NCBI GenBank assembly: GCA_028565635.1 | Contig: JAOXYB010022526.1 | Location: forward strand, 1 to 16,877 | Direction: 5' to 3' | Origin: Phoronis ovalis | Taxonomy: Eukaryota; Phoronida; Phoronidae | DNA length: 16,877 nt | The notes under the pieces: model-generated | Seen by the model: only the letters and a program-made list of their open reading frames with translations | Database searches by the model: none | Told to the model about the DNA's origin: nothing | Made by a program: the position numbers and the translations under genes | Shown: piece by piece, positions 7,901 through 15,884 of the stretch | How the letters are laid out: each line of letters opens with the position of its first letter | Numbering within the stretch: position 1 is the stretch's first letter

Positions 7901-9714
7901 TTTAACCATTACAAACGGGTGTGTCATCTAAGGGAATGTCGTACATTAATAGTCATACCCCAATATTTTTTTCTTAACTCGTTATTGTCATACCTTCATA
8001 TTATACCTAATATGTGTCGTTTCTACGCAACAGTATGCCCTGACACACCTGGAGTGACAGTGAATGGATACACATGTGACGAATTTTTCCAACTGACAGG
8101 TCAACAATCATGTAGCAACATGGACCTTCAACAGAATTGTTGTGGAACAAGGCGCAGATACTGTGAAAGTAAGGTCACGTTGTTGTTTAATTTGTTTGTC
8201 AAATGTTTAGTTGACAGTAGCTTGTTGCATAGAATTGATGATTTCGACGAAGACGGCTGGTCAAAGGAAATATAAACTGCGCAACACAATCAAATCATGC
8301 GTCATAACTGTGTGCAACGAAATGTAAAACGGGGCAGTTACGGCGCAGAAGATAATTTCTCGTATAACAATGAAACTATATATAGTACGCATCTTATTTA
8401 ATTGTAGCGATGGAAGAGCAGGGGGTACTCTCTGATCCGGTTTATACATGACAGCTGTTATATAGCAGGAACTTTCTTCTTTACAAAGGATAAAATTACA
8501 TAATAAGTAATAATTTGCCATCAAATAATTATTCATTTACAGCTTGTTACCAGGACACCCAGGGTATTCAGTTGGGTGGTAAGACATGTAAGGAAACTCT
8601 TGCTGGCACTGCAGATAAATCCCAGCTCTGTGACCATCATCAGATTATTCAACATTGCTGTGCATCGGTAGCCCACTATTGCCGTAAGTCTTTGTAAAAA
8701 TGTGACAGTGTCAACGCCTTTCGTCAATCGCTAAATCAGCAAACAACTAAATTCCACCTGAGTATTCCAAATCAAATGCACTATATATAAAGATTTTCCA
8801 CTCGTGCTGAAAGAGAAGGTGCTAGATATATGTATACCTCATAACTGACTATTTGCATGTACTTTTAGAGCTATCGGTTATTCTAATAAAACCAGAAGGG
8901 ACCACACAGGCATAAAATGGGAACGCAGGCATATATGCTCGTTTTTAAGATCTTGTGAAAAGGGTGCGGGCGTAAAGCGTTTACAGTTATAGGAAAATCG
9001 GCAGTTTGAACAAAAAAAGTTATTTATCGCCTTGGTCTACCCTTTGTTCAGAGTCAATTTTTGAAACGACTTTTGCTTATGGGGATGTTTTCTTAGGGGA
9101 TGTTCATCGTCGGTTTTAGGAGGAGTCGGGGATTGAACTCCGAATGTTTGATACCGAAGTGCATGTTAATAGTCTTTAGCCGGATCTTTTGTCATGATTG
9201 TTAAATTTAATTAGTTAATAAGGTCGTATAAGAAGAGATAGTAAACTTACATTACTATATAGTTGGATGGGTATGTTAGGCAGAAACTAGCATGTGCAAG
9301 TTGTATATATTGTGCATTTTTGCTGTGCTTTGTGGCTTCTATTGCTACATTGACTAATCCGGAAACTTTCAGTTAAAACAATCCATTGGACAATCATACC
9401 ATATATACAATGCACTATCTATATAATCCATACATGCCTTATACAAGTAATGTATATACGAGGAGAAATCGACAATTAATTATAAATCACAGCTGTGTAA
9501 GCAACTGTCTTCTTCAGCTTGCAAAGCCGATGTACCCGGAGCACTGTTCTACCACCAAAAAGCTAAAGGGCAGCTTGCAAACTGTGCAAGCATATTCCGC
9601 ACTGGTAAGCTAGCTGACAATTGTAAGCATCCAAATTTATGGGAGAAATGCTGTAAAACCAGAATGGATTTCTGTGAGGCACCACCATCAACAGGTCTGT
9701 TCGGTCGCCGCTAG
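4849..9714 (+). CDS. Secreted precursor with four six-cysteine (CC-x6-C) repeats, seven exons
   Basis: Joining 4849-4905, 5181-5226, 5658-5750, 6107-6268, 8034-8168, 8543-8683 and 9518-9714 gives 831 bases, 276 residues and a stop. Every junction has GT/AG and a consistent phase. Residues 1-17 are a signal peptide (cut after GVLA). Residues 18-60 are an acidic pro-region ending in KYRR, a likely proprotein-convertase site. Repeats follow at 67-118, 121-163, 166-211 and 213-264, separated by only one or two residues. Each repeat is C-x(12-21)-C-x(11-13)-C-x8-CC-x6-C. The tail ends GLFGRR. Repeat 1 has an NMT glycosylation sequon. The protein should be extracellular, with three disulfides per repeat. 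The order resembles ShK-type domains, with the fifth cysteine moved next to the fourth, but the family is unproven. The function is unknown: a peptide precursor, protease inhibitor, defence or matrix protein all remain possible. Confidence 0.8.
5181..5226 (+). CDS. Exon 2: acidic pro-region, first part
   Basis: It encodes VKIAFREVEEEDFIR and the first base of an Asp codon. The acceptor is cttgctttag. The donor gtacta is weak, so this is the least certain junction of the gene. Intron 2 (5227-5657) is AT-rich with nothing recognised. Confidence 0.65.
5658..5750 (+). CDS. Exon 3: acidic pro-region with KYRR site
   Basis: It completes the Asp codon and continues with an acidic stretch (FDHDEDFEQ) down to GKYRRQALTG. 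The K-Y-R-R motif fits a furin-type cleavage site, after which the chain would begin with Gln, which can cyclise to pyroglutamate. The acceptor is cttacag and the donor gtaagt, leaving in phase 1. Intron 3 (5751-6106) is AT-rich with no recognised content. Confidence 0.75.
6107..6268 (+). CDS. Exon 4: cysteine repeat 1
   Basis: It encodes a whole repeat with spacing C-x21-C-x11-C-x8-CC-x6-C, beginning CVDD and ending CCATRHRHCE. It enters and leaves in phase 1 (tttcag acceptor, gtaagt donor). NMT just before the second cysteine is the only glycosylation sequon in the repeats. The exon is clearly GC-richer than the flanking introns. Confidence 0.85.
6462..6631. mobile_element. 170-bp foldback element in intron 4
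   Basis: The left arm gtatcaaaaaagttgg (6462-6477) and the right arm ccaactttttttgatac (6615-6631) are inverses apart from one extra T. Weaker pairing continues for about 20 more bases inward. There is no coding capacity. The size and structure fit a MITE, but no flanking duplication is obvious. Confidence 0.5.
6742..7172. mobile_element. 431-bp MITE with 6-bp target duplication in intron 4
   Basis: The ends catacctgtcaagt and acttgacaggtatg are perfect 14-base inverses, and both outer flanks read caagtg (6736-6741 and 7173-7178), a clean target-site duplication. The interior has repeated caaaacgtgaga(c/t) motifs near the right end. The duplication marks this as a real transposition event. 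There is no reading frame for a transposase. Confidence 0.85.
7554..7873. mobile_element. 320-bp foldback element with long arms in intron 4
   Basis: Three inverted blocks nest inside one another: ctatc/gatag at the ends, a 31-base block at 7586-7616 against 7813-7844 that differs by a single inserted A, and an 18-base block at 7631-7648 against 7789-7806 with two mismatches. The arms total about 95 bases each and could form one long hairpin. Near identity of the 31-base block suggests fairly recent origin or conversion. It ends about 160 bases before exon 5. Confidence 0.8.
8034..8168 (+). CDS. Exon 5: cysteine repeat 2
   Basis: This is the shortest repeat, C-x12-C-x11-C-x8-CC-x6-C, beginning CPDTPG and ending CCGTRRRYCE. 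It is in phase 1 at both ends (gcaacag acceptor, gtaagg donor). DEFFQLTG after the second cysteine matches VQFFLKTG of repeat 1, showing that the two are duplicates. Intron 5 (8169-8542) has no recognised content. Confidence 0.85.
8543..8683 (+). CDS. Exon 6: cysteine repeat 3
   Basis: The spacing is C-x13-C-x13-C-x8-CC-x6-C, beginning CYQDTQG and ending CCASVAHYC. It is in phase 1 at both ends (tttacag acceptor, gtaagt donor). This repeat lacks the T-R pair that follows CC in the other three repeats and has the longest second loop. Confidence 0.85.
9518..9714 (+). CDS. Exon 7: cysteine repeat 4, C-terminal GRR tail and stop
   Basis: It encodes C-x20-C-x12-C-x8-CC-x6-C, beginning CKADVPG and ending CCKTRMDFC, then EAPPSTGLFGRR and TAG (9712-9714). 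Gly followed by two Arg at the very end is the usual substrate pattern for carboxypeptidase trimming and C-terminal amidation. A poly(A) signal follows 73 bases later. A weak alternative donor (ACAG/gtctgt at about 9694) would remove the tail, but I saw no convincing exon to receive it. Intron 6 (8684-9517) is otherwise unassigned. Confidence 0.8.
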
Positions 9715-9786
9715 GTAGTGCCATGGTGCTGCTACTATCTCAAATTAAAAGTCGATTTTTCATGTGATTGCAATCATACTTAAAGA

Positions 9787-9792
9787 AATAAA
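9787..9792 (+). terminator. Poly(A) signal AATAAA of the secreted-protein gene
   Basis: A canonical AATAAA sits 73 bases after the stop codon, giving a short 3' UTR consistent with exon 7 being terminal. Confidence 0.65.
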
Positions 9793-9964
9793 ACTGAATG
9801 AAATAACGTAAATGGCATTTTCACTTCTGTCGGTACCTAGTATGAATGTAGCCTATGTCACTTGCCCAATACATGCGCAAGAAATATATCTTAGTGCACG
9901 AGAACGAACGATAAAACATTTATATATTTACTATAGATGTATCATAAAAATAAACAATAGTCCC

Positions 9965-10696
9965 AATCTATTATCTCAGCAGGTAAGCACAAGGCACGCA
10001 GATGCATGATCGCACATTAATAACCGACATCTTATTTCTTGTAAAACTTGTCAGAACGCGTCGTGTACAAATATAGATTATTTTGGAAAAAACATGTAAA
10101 ATTCAACGTTATAAATAACATGATTTGCGTTATACCGGCTAACAATCTATTCAAATCAGTCTTTAAGACAATGGCTGAAAACCTTTGTAGTGTGCGCGTG
10201 GAGCTAGTTCCTTCCCTTGCCTTCGAGATGTATTTTCATTCAAAACACATTTTTTGGCTGAATTTGCTTCAAGCTTACCTTAAACAAATATAAATAATAA
10301 ATATATTAAGAAATGCATGCTATCCTATTTGTGCATGTAAATGTACTTAATATTTGAGTCAGAGAAGTTATAACACATTCTGTTCCTTCCCGTGCCTTCG
10401 AAAAGAGTTGTGAGTATCTCGAGATTTGTAACCATTAAAAACGCATTTTTGGCTGAATTTGCTTGAAGCTTACCTTAAACAAATATAAATAAAAATAACA
10501 AATATTTGAAGAAATACATGCTATCACATGTGTACATGCATGTAGATGTATTTCATATCATATTTGACTAAGACGAGTTGTAACACATTCTATACTTCAC
10601 AAACAAATCATACATTATTAATATAAATGATGTTTATTAATGTGTTAGCATGCATCCGCGCGCGTGCCTTGTGCTTACCTGCCGAGATAATAGGTT
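9965..10696. mobile_element. 730-bp inverted-repeat element with internal tandem repeat
   Basis: The arms at about 9965-10023 and 10634-10696 are inverted copies. The core 9969-9999 matches 10662-10692 with one mismatch in 31, and acattaataa/ttattaatgt pair at the inner side. Between them lie two direct copies of a 175-base unit, starting gttccttccc at 10207 and 10382, that share ttggctgaatttgctt and agcttaccttaaacaaata. The short reading frames at 9812-10009 and 10048-10293 (65 and 81 residues) overlap this repeat and have no family features. This is a non-autonomous DNA element lying between the 3' ends of two converging genes. Confidence 0.8.
10207..10590. repeat. Two-copy direct repeat, 175-bp period
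   Basis: Copy one starts at 10207 and copy two at 10382. Both begin gttccttccc(t/g)tgccttcga and end near taacacattct. They form the interior of the element at 9965-10696. Confidence 0.85.
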
Positions 10697-11500
10697 GACA
10701 TGAGACATTGCAATTATTTTGTTATTTTGTTAGTTATGCATTCAGTCCAGCATATAGTACATGACAATATATTCCGGTAATAAATAAGGAGTGCTTGGCA
10801 GTATACTGGTACAATTAATTTTGTACTTAACATCATGTTTTTCGGTCCTACAACATTTTATACACAACAGAGAAAATGGATCTCTTACGGAAATTGTCAA
10901 ATGAATCCACCAAGAGCAAAGGTGTGACCAATCTGTCGTGATGTAAAAGTTAAATGCTGTTTTTATGCATTTATTGGTCTACAGGAGCTAATTTTGTCAT
11001 CGATTTCAGTTGACAAATTTTACACCTCGCAATTCAGCTCTTTTAAAAAATCACTCGATTTTTGTCATGCAATTATCGTGGGTCTCAACACAGATATCAA
11101 ACCTATTGCATTAGGGTATCAGCTTTTCTGCAGTGTTAGGCTATATGTCAAAAAATGCTATGGAATGTCTTACCTGCCTAAAAAAAACACTAATGTGTTC
11201 CTGTGAAATCTATATATTTTCGTAACGTTCCAGTAAAATCGCTGATGAATGGTTGCTTGTGGACCACTGTGACGATGTAAAGCGGCATAGGGGAAGGCCC
11301 AGAAGGAGTGTCCCCTTCCGCAATCGGCCTGAGGTCCAGGGCCCGTTTAAGGGCCAATTTTTTTTAATGAGTGTTATATCCTCCATTTTGAGCATAAAAT
11401 CATCTTTCTAAATTGACTATAAAATCATTATTAAAACTTTCTTTTAAAATATTATATGGTGCAAAAGAAATAATTAGTGTTGCATGTAATGTATTTTTTT
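10697..11500. other. Intergenic sequence, unassigned
   Basis: Mostly AT-rich. A GC-richer patch at about 11260-11360 includes the small inverted pair ggcccgttt/aagggcc and a 61-residue - strand frame without recognisable features. I could not tie it to either neighbouring gene. Confidence 0.5.
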
Positions 11501-11768
11501 GTATTTGTATTTGTATTTATATAACCCTTTATCTTACAAATATAGTAAATCAAAGCGGCTTTACATAAATTTAACTACACAGGACTTTTTTACACAATTA
11601 CCCCCTAGCTGATTACGGGCCTTTTCACTCCAAAAACAGTCTCAACTCCCTGGGGAGCATACAGTGAGGCTGCCGTATTCAGCGCACTACACTTAGCAAA
11701 CTGACAATTCAATACGGATTTACGCCTGAGTGAAAATAAACAACACATCCCCGGCCCTCATCTGACGG
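11501..11768 (-). mobile_element. SINE/LINE-tail-like repeat next to the UGCG stop
   Basis: Read on the - strand, this segment ends agccgctttgatttac, gataaagggttatataa, and then three copies of aaatac. A GC-containing body with a short repeated 3' tail is typical of retroposed SINEs or LINE 3' ends in invertebrates. No RNA polymerase III boxes or reverse-transcriptase frame are evident, so the family is unassigned. It lies within 40 bases of the UGCG stop and may be transcribed as part of its 3' UTR. Confidence 0.4.
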
Positions 11769-11806
11769 GCCTCTAATATTTATCGTTATCCGTTAAGACG
11801 AAATTG

Positions 11807-11995
11807 TTAATAGTGGGCGACTGTTTTTTCTTTATCTATTTCTTCAGTGACACCACCATTTTTTATTCTGAAGCTTTTCCCTCTCCATATTACGATTGAG
11901 CTAGTTTGCGCTTTTATAATAATGTAGATTGATGTTATTTCGCGAAATAACCATGCTGCTACATATTCCAAGTTAGAAAATGGGAATGGGCCATT
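11807..11995 (-). CDS. UGCG: UGCG exon g: C-terminus and stop
   Basis: It encodes [20 protein letters not shown] and ends [17 protein letters not shown] and TAA (11807-11809). Human ends GGTAEEILDV, so this protein has a slightly longer basic/acidic tail. The acceptor is ctatttcag. No AATAAA was found on the - strand between 11806 and 11341, so the poly(A) site is not located. Confidence 0.93.
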   Translation of the reverse strand, partial: NGPFPFSNLEYVAAWLFREITSIYIIIKAQTSSIVIWRGKSFRIKNGGVTEEIDKEKTVAHY

Positions 11996-14900
11996 CTGAA
12001 ATAGAATTTTAAACATTAAGAAATTTGCAATGTTTTTAGTCTGACTACAAAAGGAAGCAAGCATTGACGAAAACAACGTGAGAAAACACAGAGAGTACAG
12101 CTTGAGCCAAATATAGTTGTTCAGTAGTTGGTTAATAAATTATAAAACAGTGCCTTGTTGGTACCATACAATATTGACCCTTCAATTACAACCCTTCATC
12201 TTGATTTTCGTCGTGTCAACCTCCACAAAAGCTGCTATGGATACATACGATGATTCTAGATCTCATGATGACCTTGCCCAGACTGGCTCTACTTACTCCG
12301 GGCTAAACATGTCTACACATTGACAAAGTTGCTTACGTGTAGAATTATTAACTCAATAAAGTTAAAGGAATGACTACTTCTAAAGTAAATGATTAGTATG
12401 TTGATTATCAGTAGATATTATATACAGGAAAAGAATAAAAATGTGTACACCTACTTGTACTACCACCCTTATGAGAATGTAATCCAACACGAACCAGGCT
12501 AATAGGTGAAACAGAAAAAATACAACAGGGTTGACCCTAAATAGAAACCATGCAGCATACGCAGCTAATATTCCCAGTGGTATACACTCCGATAAAGGCT
12601 CAAGAACGCGTGTATGAGGCATCATGAAAATTCTTAATCTCGTCCACCTGAAACGAATATTCACTGAAGAACTAATTTGCATCCACCTGTATCGTGTTGA
12701 GCAAGCTCTTTTGCTATAACACTTAAATATTTTTTCGGGAGAAATCGGATACTGAAATCCTTTGAAATGTATCGATTCATAGTAAAAGCTATCTCGTTTT
12801 TACATGGTATAGACGTTTTGGAGAATTTTTTTTTTATTAATGCAAGAAATTTCTCTTGCATACAGTACAGGATGAATAGTACATCTAGTAGATCAAGCAA
12901 ATAATAACAAAAAAAATGCAGTTTCTTTTTATTTTCTCGTAGTAGTAAAAATAATATTGCTTTAATATTTCTGTGCAGTCTACATCGTCAATCCGAGAGG
13001 TGCCTTATTAGGTTTTTATAGATTTATTTACGTTTAGTGGTTCAAATGTCCGTATATTTTCATGAAATATGGATTCGTGGTTTAAGAGAGAGGTTCGCCA
13101 TTGATAAGGGACAGTCAGTATGATTTACACCATTTAACTGAATGAACTCCCTGCATACATTTATAAGTTCTTGCTCACTGGTTGTACATATAAAATACTC
13201 ATTGTAGGTATACCTCTCCATTCGTGATTGATGGCTTGACACAGAAGTATTACCACAGTTCTGCCAGGCAGTTTGACTTGCGGCTTTGCTTTGATATCCG
13301 CTAAAACACGTAAACGTTTATTTCAGTAAAAGAAATTAATGGGACTATGTTTTGATACTACCAAAGCCAGATATCCATAGGCCAGGTATTTGCAGACTCT
13401 GGACTACCCAATTTAAAACCATGCAACTACCCCCCGACAAACATATTAGAATATGTTAGAAATGGTTGTATTAGCATTTTTAATAGTGAATATGCATGCA
13501 TTGGTTGAACATTTCTCAGACACAAAATTTCAAACGCCGAGGAGTGCAAAAATTACTGATTATTGTCAATATCTAGGTAATATCAAAACATAATTTCGTA
13601 TTTTTCGAAAATTAAACGAAACAGGTTTATATTACTGGTGGTGCCTCAAATGTACGTTCAAAACTCAACAAATACATTCTAACGCATATTTGCAATCCTC
13701 AGTTGGCAAATTTATTAGGGCCACTTTATCCACGAGCTTACCTAGCCAAAATCATTCTATTAATAAAGAAGTCTTCTGCTGCATGAGACCCCACTGCCAG
13801 AAAACCACCACCTGCTTTTAATACAGACTTTCGCATAAGCATTGACATACCCGTGGCGCAGTTGACACCAATAGCGTTTGCTGCCAAGTACATTCTAGCT
13901 TGTTGAGTACCAAAGTGTACCTTAAACAGATTTGAATTAATTTTAAGACATTAAAGCTACTTATTATCTCGGAATAAATATTTATCGATGCGCTTTACTG
14001 AGTTTTGTGTCAGATTTTACAACCAAAGGTTTGTGGTACAGAATTACATCACAACATAGTTAGTTAATCAGGCAAGAATTCAGCAAAAGGATGTACTTGT
14101 AATGCGCAAGGTCAGAGGATAATATATAAAAAATTTAAGATTCTGCTACTTTGGCTAACGTCCAATCGCCGGCCAGAGACCACCAGTCCGTATTTTAAGG
14201 TCTGTAGCCACCCTTGATATTTTGGATTTAGTAAAACTGATTACCATATGTATTGAGCCTTCTTAATCTTATTCTGCTACTTACTGCTTCTAAAGCTGCT
14301 GCAAAGCCTTTTTTAGCACATACGTAGGGCATTTGATGCACCATTCCCACTTGTTCGGTCATGTGAGCCACCATATCCAACAGTGTATCGCTTTTCACTA
14401 AAATGAACAACTGTGTCACTAGTAAAGGCCGTTAGTAACGATATTCACTCAAATATTTTCATTAAATTCAATTTAATGATTTTAGATAATAATTTTTAAA
14501 TCTATCACATACACCTATAGTAGCATCCAAACTCTATATATTGCGACAAGATCACATATTGGAGTAACAGGTACTAAACAACTAAATATTACAAGATATT
14601 CAGATAGATTCAGACGCTTTTTCCTTCTTTGCGCTGTTCTTTTTGTTTGAAAGTTAAGTTAGTTTTTGAGACATTAAACAAATCCTAGTTTTTTAAATCA
14701 AACTTTTAATGGACAAAAATTCTTGGGATTATTTGCATTAATATAACATCTAAAAGTCAGTTTTGATTGGATGCGTATCTAGGTATATGTATACGTCCTC
14801 GGATTGGAAAAGCAGATGCCTTGACATCTTTCACCATGAATAACCATGTATAAAGTACACATTCAGCATTTTCAATTCGGCGTTTTATTTTTTTATTTTA

Positions 14901-15586
14901 TCGACGCTAAGGAACCTAGCCGCTTGTCAAATAACCTTGTAAATGTTTATCTTAGCCAGAAACTTATCAAGTGTTGACTTTCGTGAGAAATTTCAAAAGT
15001 GGCGCAACATGTGTTGCGCGACTTTTGGTGCACACATTCTATGGCAATTTAAAACTTTTTACGAGTTTTAATTTGGGACCTTTCTCCTGACTAAGCCATC
15101 TCCTAAGAGCTACTTTCCCTACTGAACAGTATGTGGAGTCCAGTTTTAGATATGTCATTAACAGTCATACATCAAAATACATTTATATTGATAACTTATG
15201 AAGCATGTTGAGGAGTCTACAATAACCCAAATATGAAAAACTTGTACAATACTTACTTCTAATCCTGCTATCTGTCATCATAACGAGCTCGTGTTTTGAA
15301 GCTTCGTAGCCAGCAATCATGTTGTTAACCTTTGGATGGATACAAAAATTTGTTGGGCCTGAAATAATAATTATGCAATGTTGATGGGCATAAAAAGTGT
15401 AGAAAAGCAATACAATCAAACTTGCTACTCTTGAGCTGCATGGCGGATCCACTTTCATTTTCAAACAATCTTGGCAGACCTACCTATAAATAATTGTGCA
15501 TCTACGTTTGGGTATTTAGAAACTAAACTTTCCACAATTATAATAGCTGGATCGTCTTCATCTTGTATACCAAACAACAGTTCATA
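11807..15586 (-). CDS. UGCG: Ceramide glucosyltransferase (partial, 5' exons outside window)
   Basis: Seven - strand exons (15586-15484, 15358-15257, 14397-14285, 13920-13742, 13300-13214, 12647-12455, 11995-11807) join to 966 bases, 321 residues plus stop, matching human UGCG residues about 81-394. The enzyme transfers glucose from UDP-glucose to ceramide on the cytosolic face of the Golgi, the first step of glycosphingolipid synthesis. The GT21 catalytic set is present: D in QDEDDP (human D92), D in TDSRIR (D144), D in AEDFF (D236), and RMERW for RxxRW (272-276). Cys207 is kept (GVNCATGM), but human His193 is Gln here. The last two exons carry hydrophobic membrane segments. The N-terminal anchor exon or exons are not found before the window edge. 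Divergence from human is strongest at the positions of 248-269, so this could be a paralogue. Confidence 0.95.
12455..12647 (-). CDS. UGCG: UGCG exon f: C-terminal membrane segments
   Basis: It begins with the W of RxxRW ([10 protein letters not shown]), continues LEPLSECIP, and then has two hydrophobic stretches around AAYAAWFLF and [19 protein letters not shown], matching human EPISEC and the AWFIFDYI region. The acceptor is cgtttcag and the donor gtaggt, in phase 0. Confidence 0.93.
13214..13300 (-). CDS. UGCG: UGCG exon e: RxxRW motif start
   Basis: It encodes [15 protein letters not shown], then SSHQSRMER split with the next exon, aligning without gaps to human 247-275. The Arg residues of RxxRW are kept, but most of the preceding 20 positions differ from human. 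The acceptor is tgttttag and the donor gtatac, in phase 2. The introns on either side (13301-13741 and 12648-13213) show nothing recognisable. Confidence 0.88.
13742..13920 (-). CDS. UGCG: UGCG exon d: third Asp motif
   Basis: It runs from [15 protein letters not shown] through [18 protein letters not shown] to [12 protein letters not shown]. The Asp of AEDFF is the expected catalytic base (human D236). Q-Q replaces human S192-H193. The acceptor tgtttaag is weak in pyrimidines near the AG but fixed by the homology. The donor is gtaagc, in phase 2. Confidence 0.93.
14285..14397 (-). CDS. UGCG: UGCG exon c
   Basis: It encodes [20 protein letters not shown], then [17 protein letters not shown], colinear with human DTLTDMVNQMTEKVGLVH and GFAATLEQ. 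The acceptor is cattttag and the donor gtaagt. It enters in phase 1 and leaves in phase 0. The upstream intron (14398-15256) holds a hairpin at 14994-15027 and nothing else recognised. Confidence 0.93.
14994..15027. repeat. Compact hairpin in a UGCG intron
   Basis: The arm caaaagtggcgcaaca and the arm tgttgcgcgacttttg pair over 16 bases with one mismatch around a two-base centre (tg). It is much GC-richer than its surroundings. It may be the core of a decayed foldback element. No function is implied. Confidence 0.7.
15257..15358 (-). CDS. UGCG: UGCG exon b: second Asp motif
   Basis: It encodes [14 protein letters not shown], then [18 protein letters not shown]. The Asp of TDSRIR corresponds to human D144. 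The following Gly, normal in DSGIR, is Arg here. The acceptor is tatttcag and the donor gtaagt, leaving in phase 1. Confidence 0.93.
15484..15586 (-). CDS. UGCG: UGCG exon a: first Asp motif
   Basis: It encodes [17 protein letters not shown] and then [11 protein letters not shown] plus the first base of a Gly codon. Human UGCG has the near-identical QDHDDPAI and KYPNVDARLFIG. It enters in phase 0 after a catttcag acceptor and ends at the donor gtaggt. The preceding exon should end in a PK-like sequence and is absent from the window. Confidence 0.93.
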
Positions 15587-15675
15587 CTGAAATGAAAAAG
15601 TGGAACACTAAACGTTAAGTCATATCACTTAATTCTAGTTTTTCAATGTAAACAAAAAGTAGCTGTTGAACTACA

Positions 15676-15884
15676 TGATATGATGGACGAGTAGGCTATT
15701 TACACGCACACTGATCGCTAACCCAAACGTTACCAGAATGCCGCGTTTTGTGAATAAGCAATGGCTAATCCACACAGACCCACGATACTCATCCACAAAA
15801 CGCAGCATGTACTATGGTGGTGTTCGACCCGGTTGCGCTCTACCGGCTGCATCATGTGAATGCAAATAGTCTACTGTCATATCA
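15676..15884. mobile_element. 209-bp foldback element in the UGCG 5' intron
   Basis: The termini tgatatga and tcatatca are perfect inverses. Further inward agtaggctattt pairs with aaatagtctact, and atgccgcgttttgtg (15738-15752) pairs with cacaaaacgcagcat (15794-15808) with one mismatch. The loop side is GC-rich. It has MITE structure without coding capacity and lies 90 bases upstream of UGCG exon a. Confidence 0.7.

Noticed and set aside
7895-8275. 126-residue continuous reading frame as a single-exon gene
   Set aside because: Only 8034-8168 is coding. The upstream and downstream parts are intron read-through, as the splice sites and repeat boundaries show.
9110-9185. tRNA-like segment on the - strand (gttcaatccccgactcc resembles a T-arm/B box)
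   Set aside because: The rest does not fold into a cloverleaf and no proper A box or acceptor stem is seen. At best it is a SINE remnant.
12661-12900. 79-residue - strand frame between UGCG exons e and f
   Set aside because: It lies in the intron and has no similarity to UGCG. The flanking exons join exactly without it.
13060-13242. 60-residue - strand reading frame starting at [10 protein letters not shown]
   Set aside because: Its first residues are the end of UGCG exon e in the correct frame. The remainder is intron beyond the donor at 13213.
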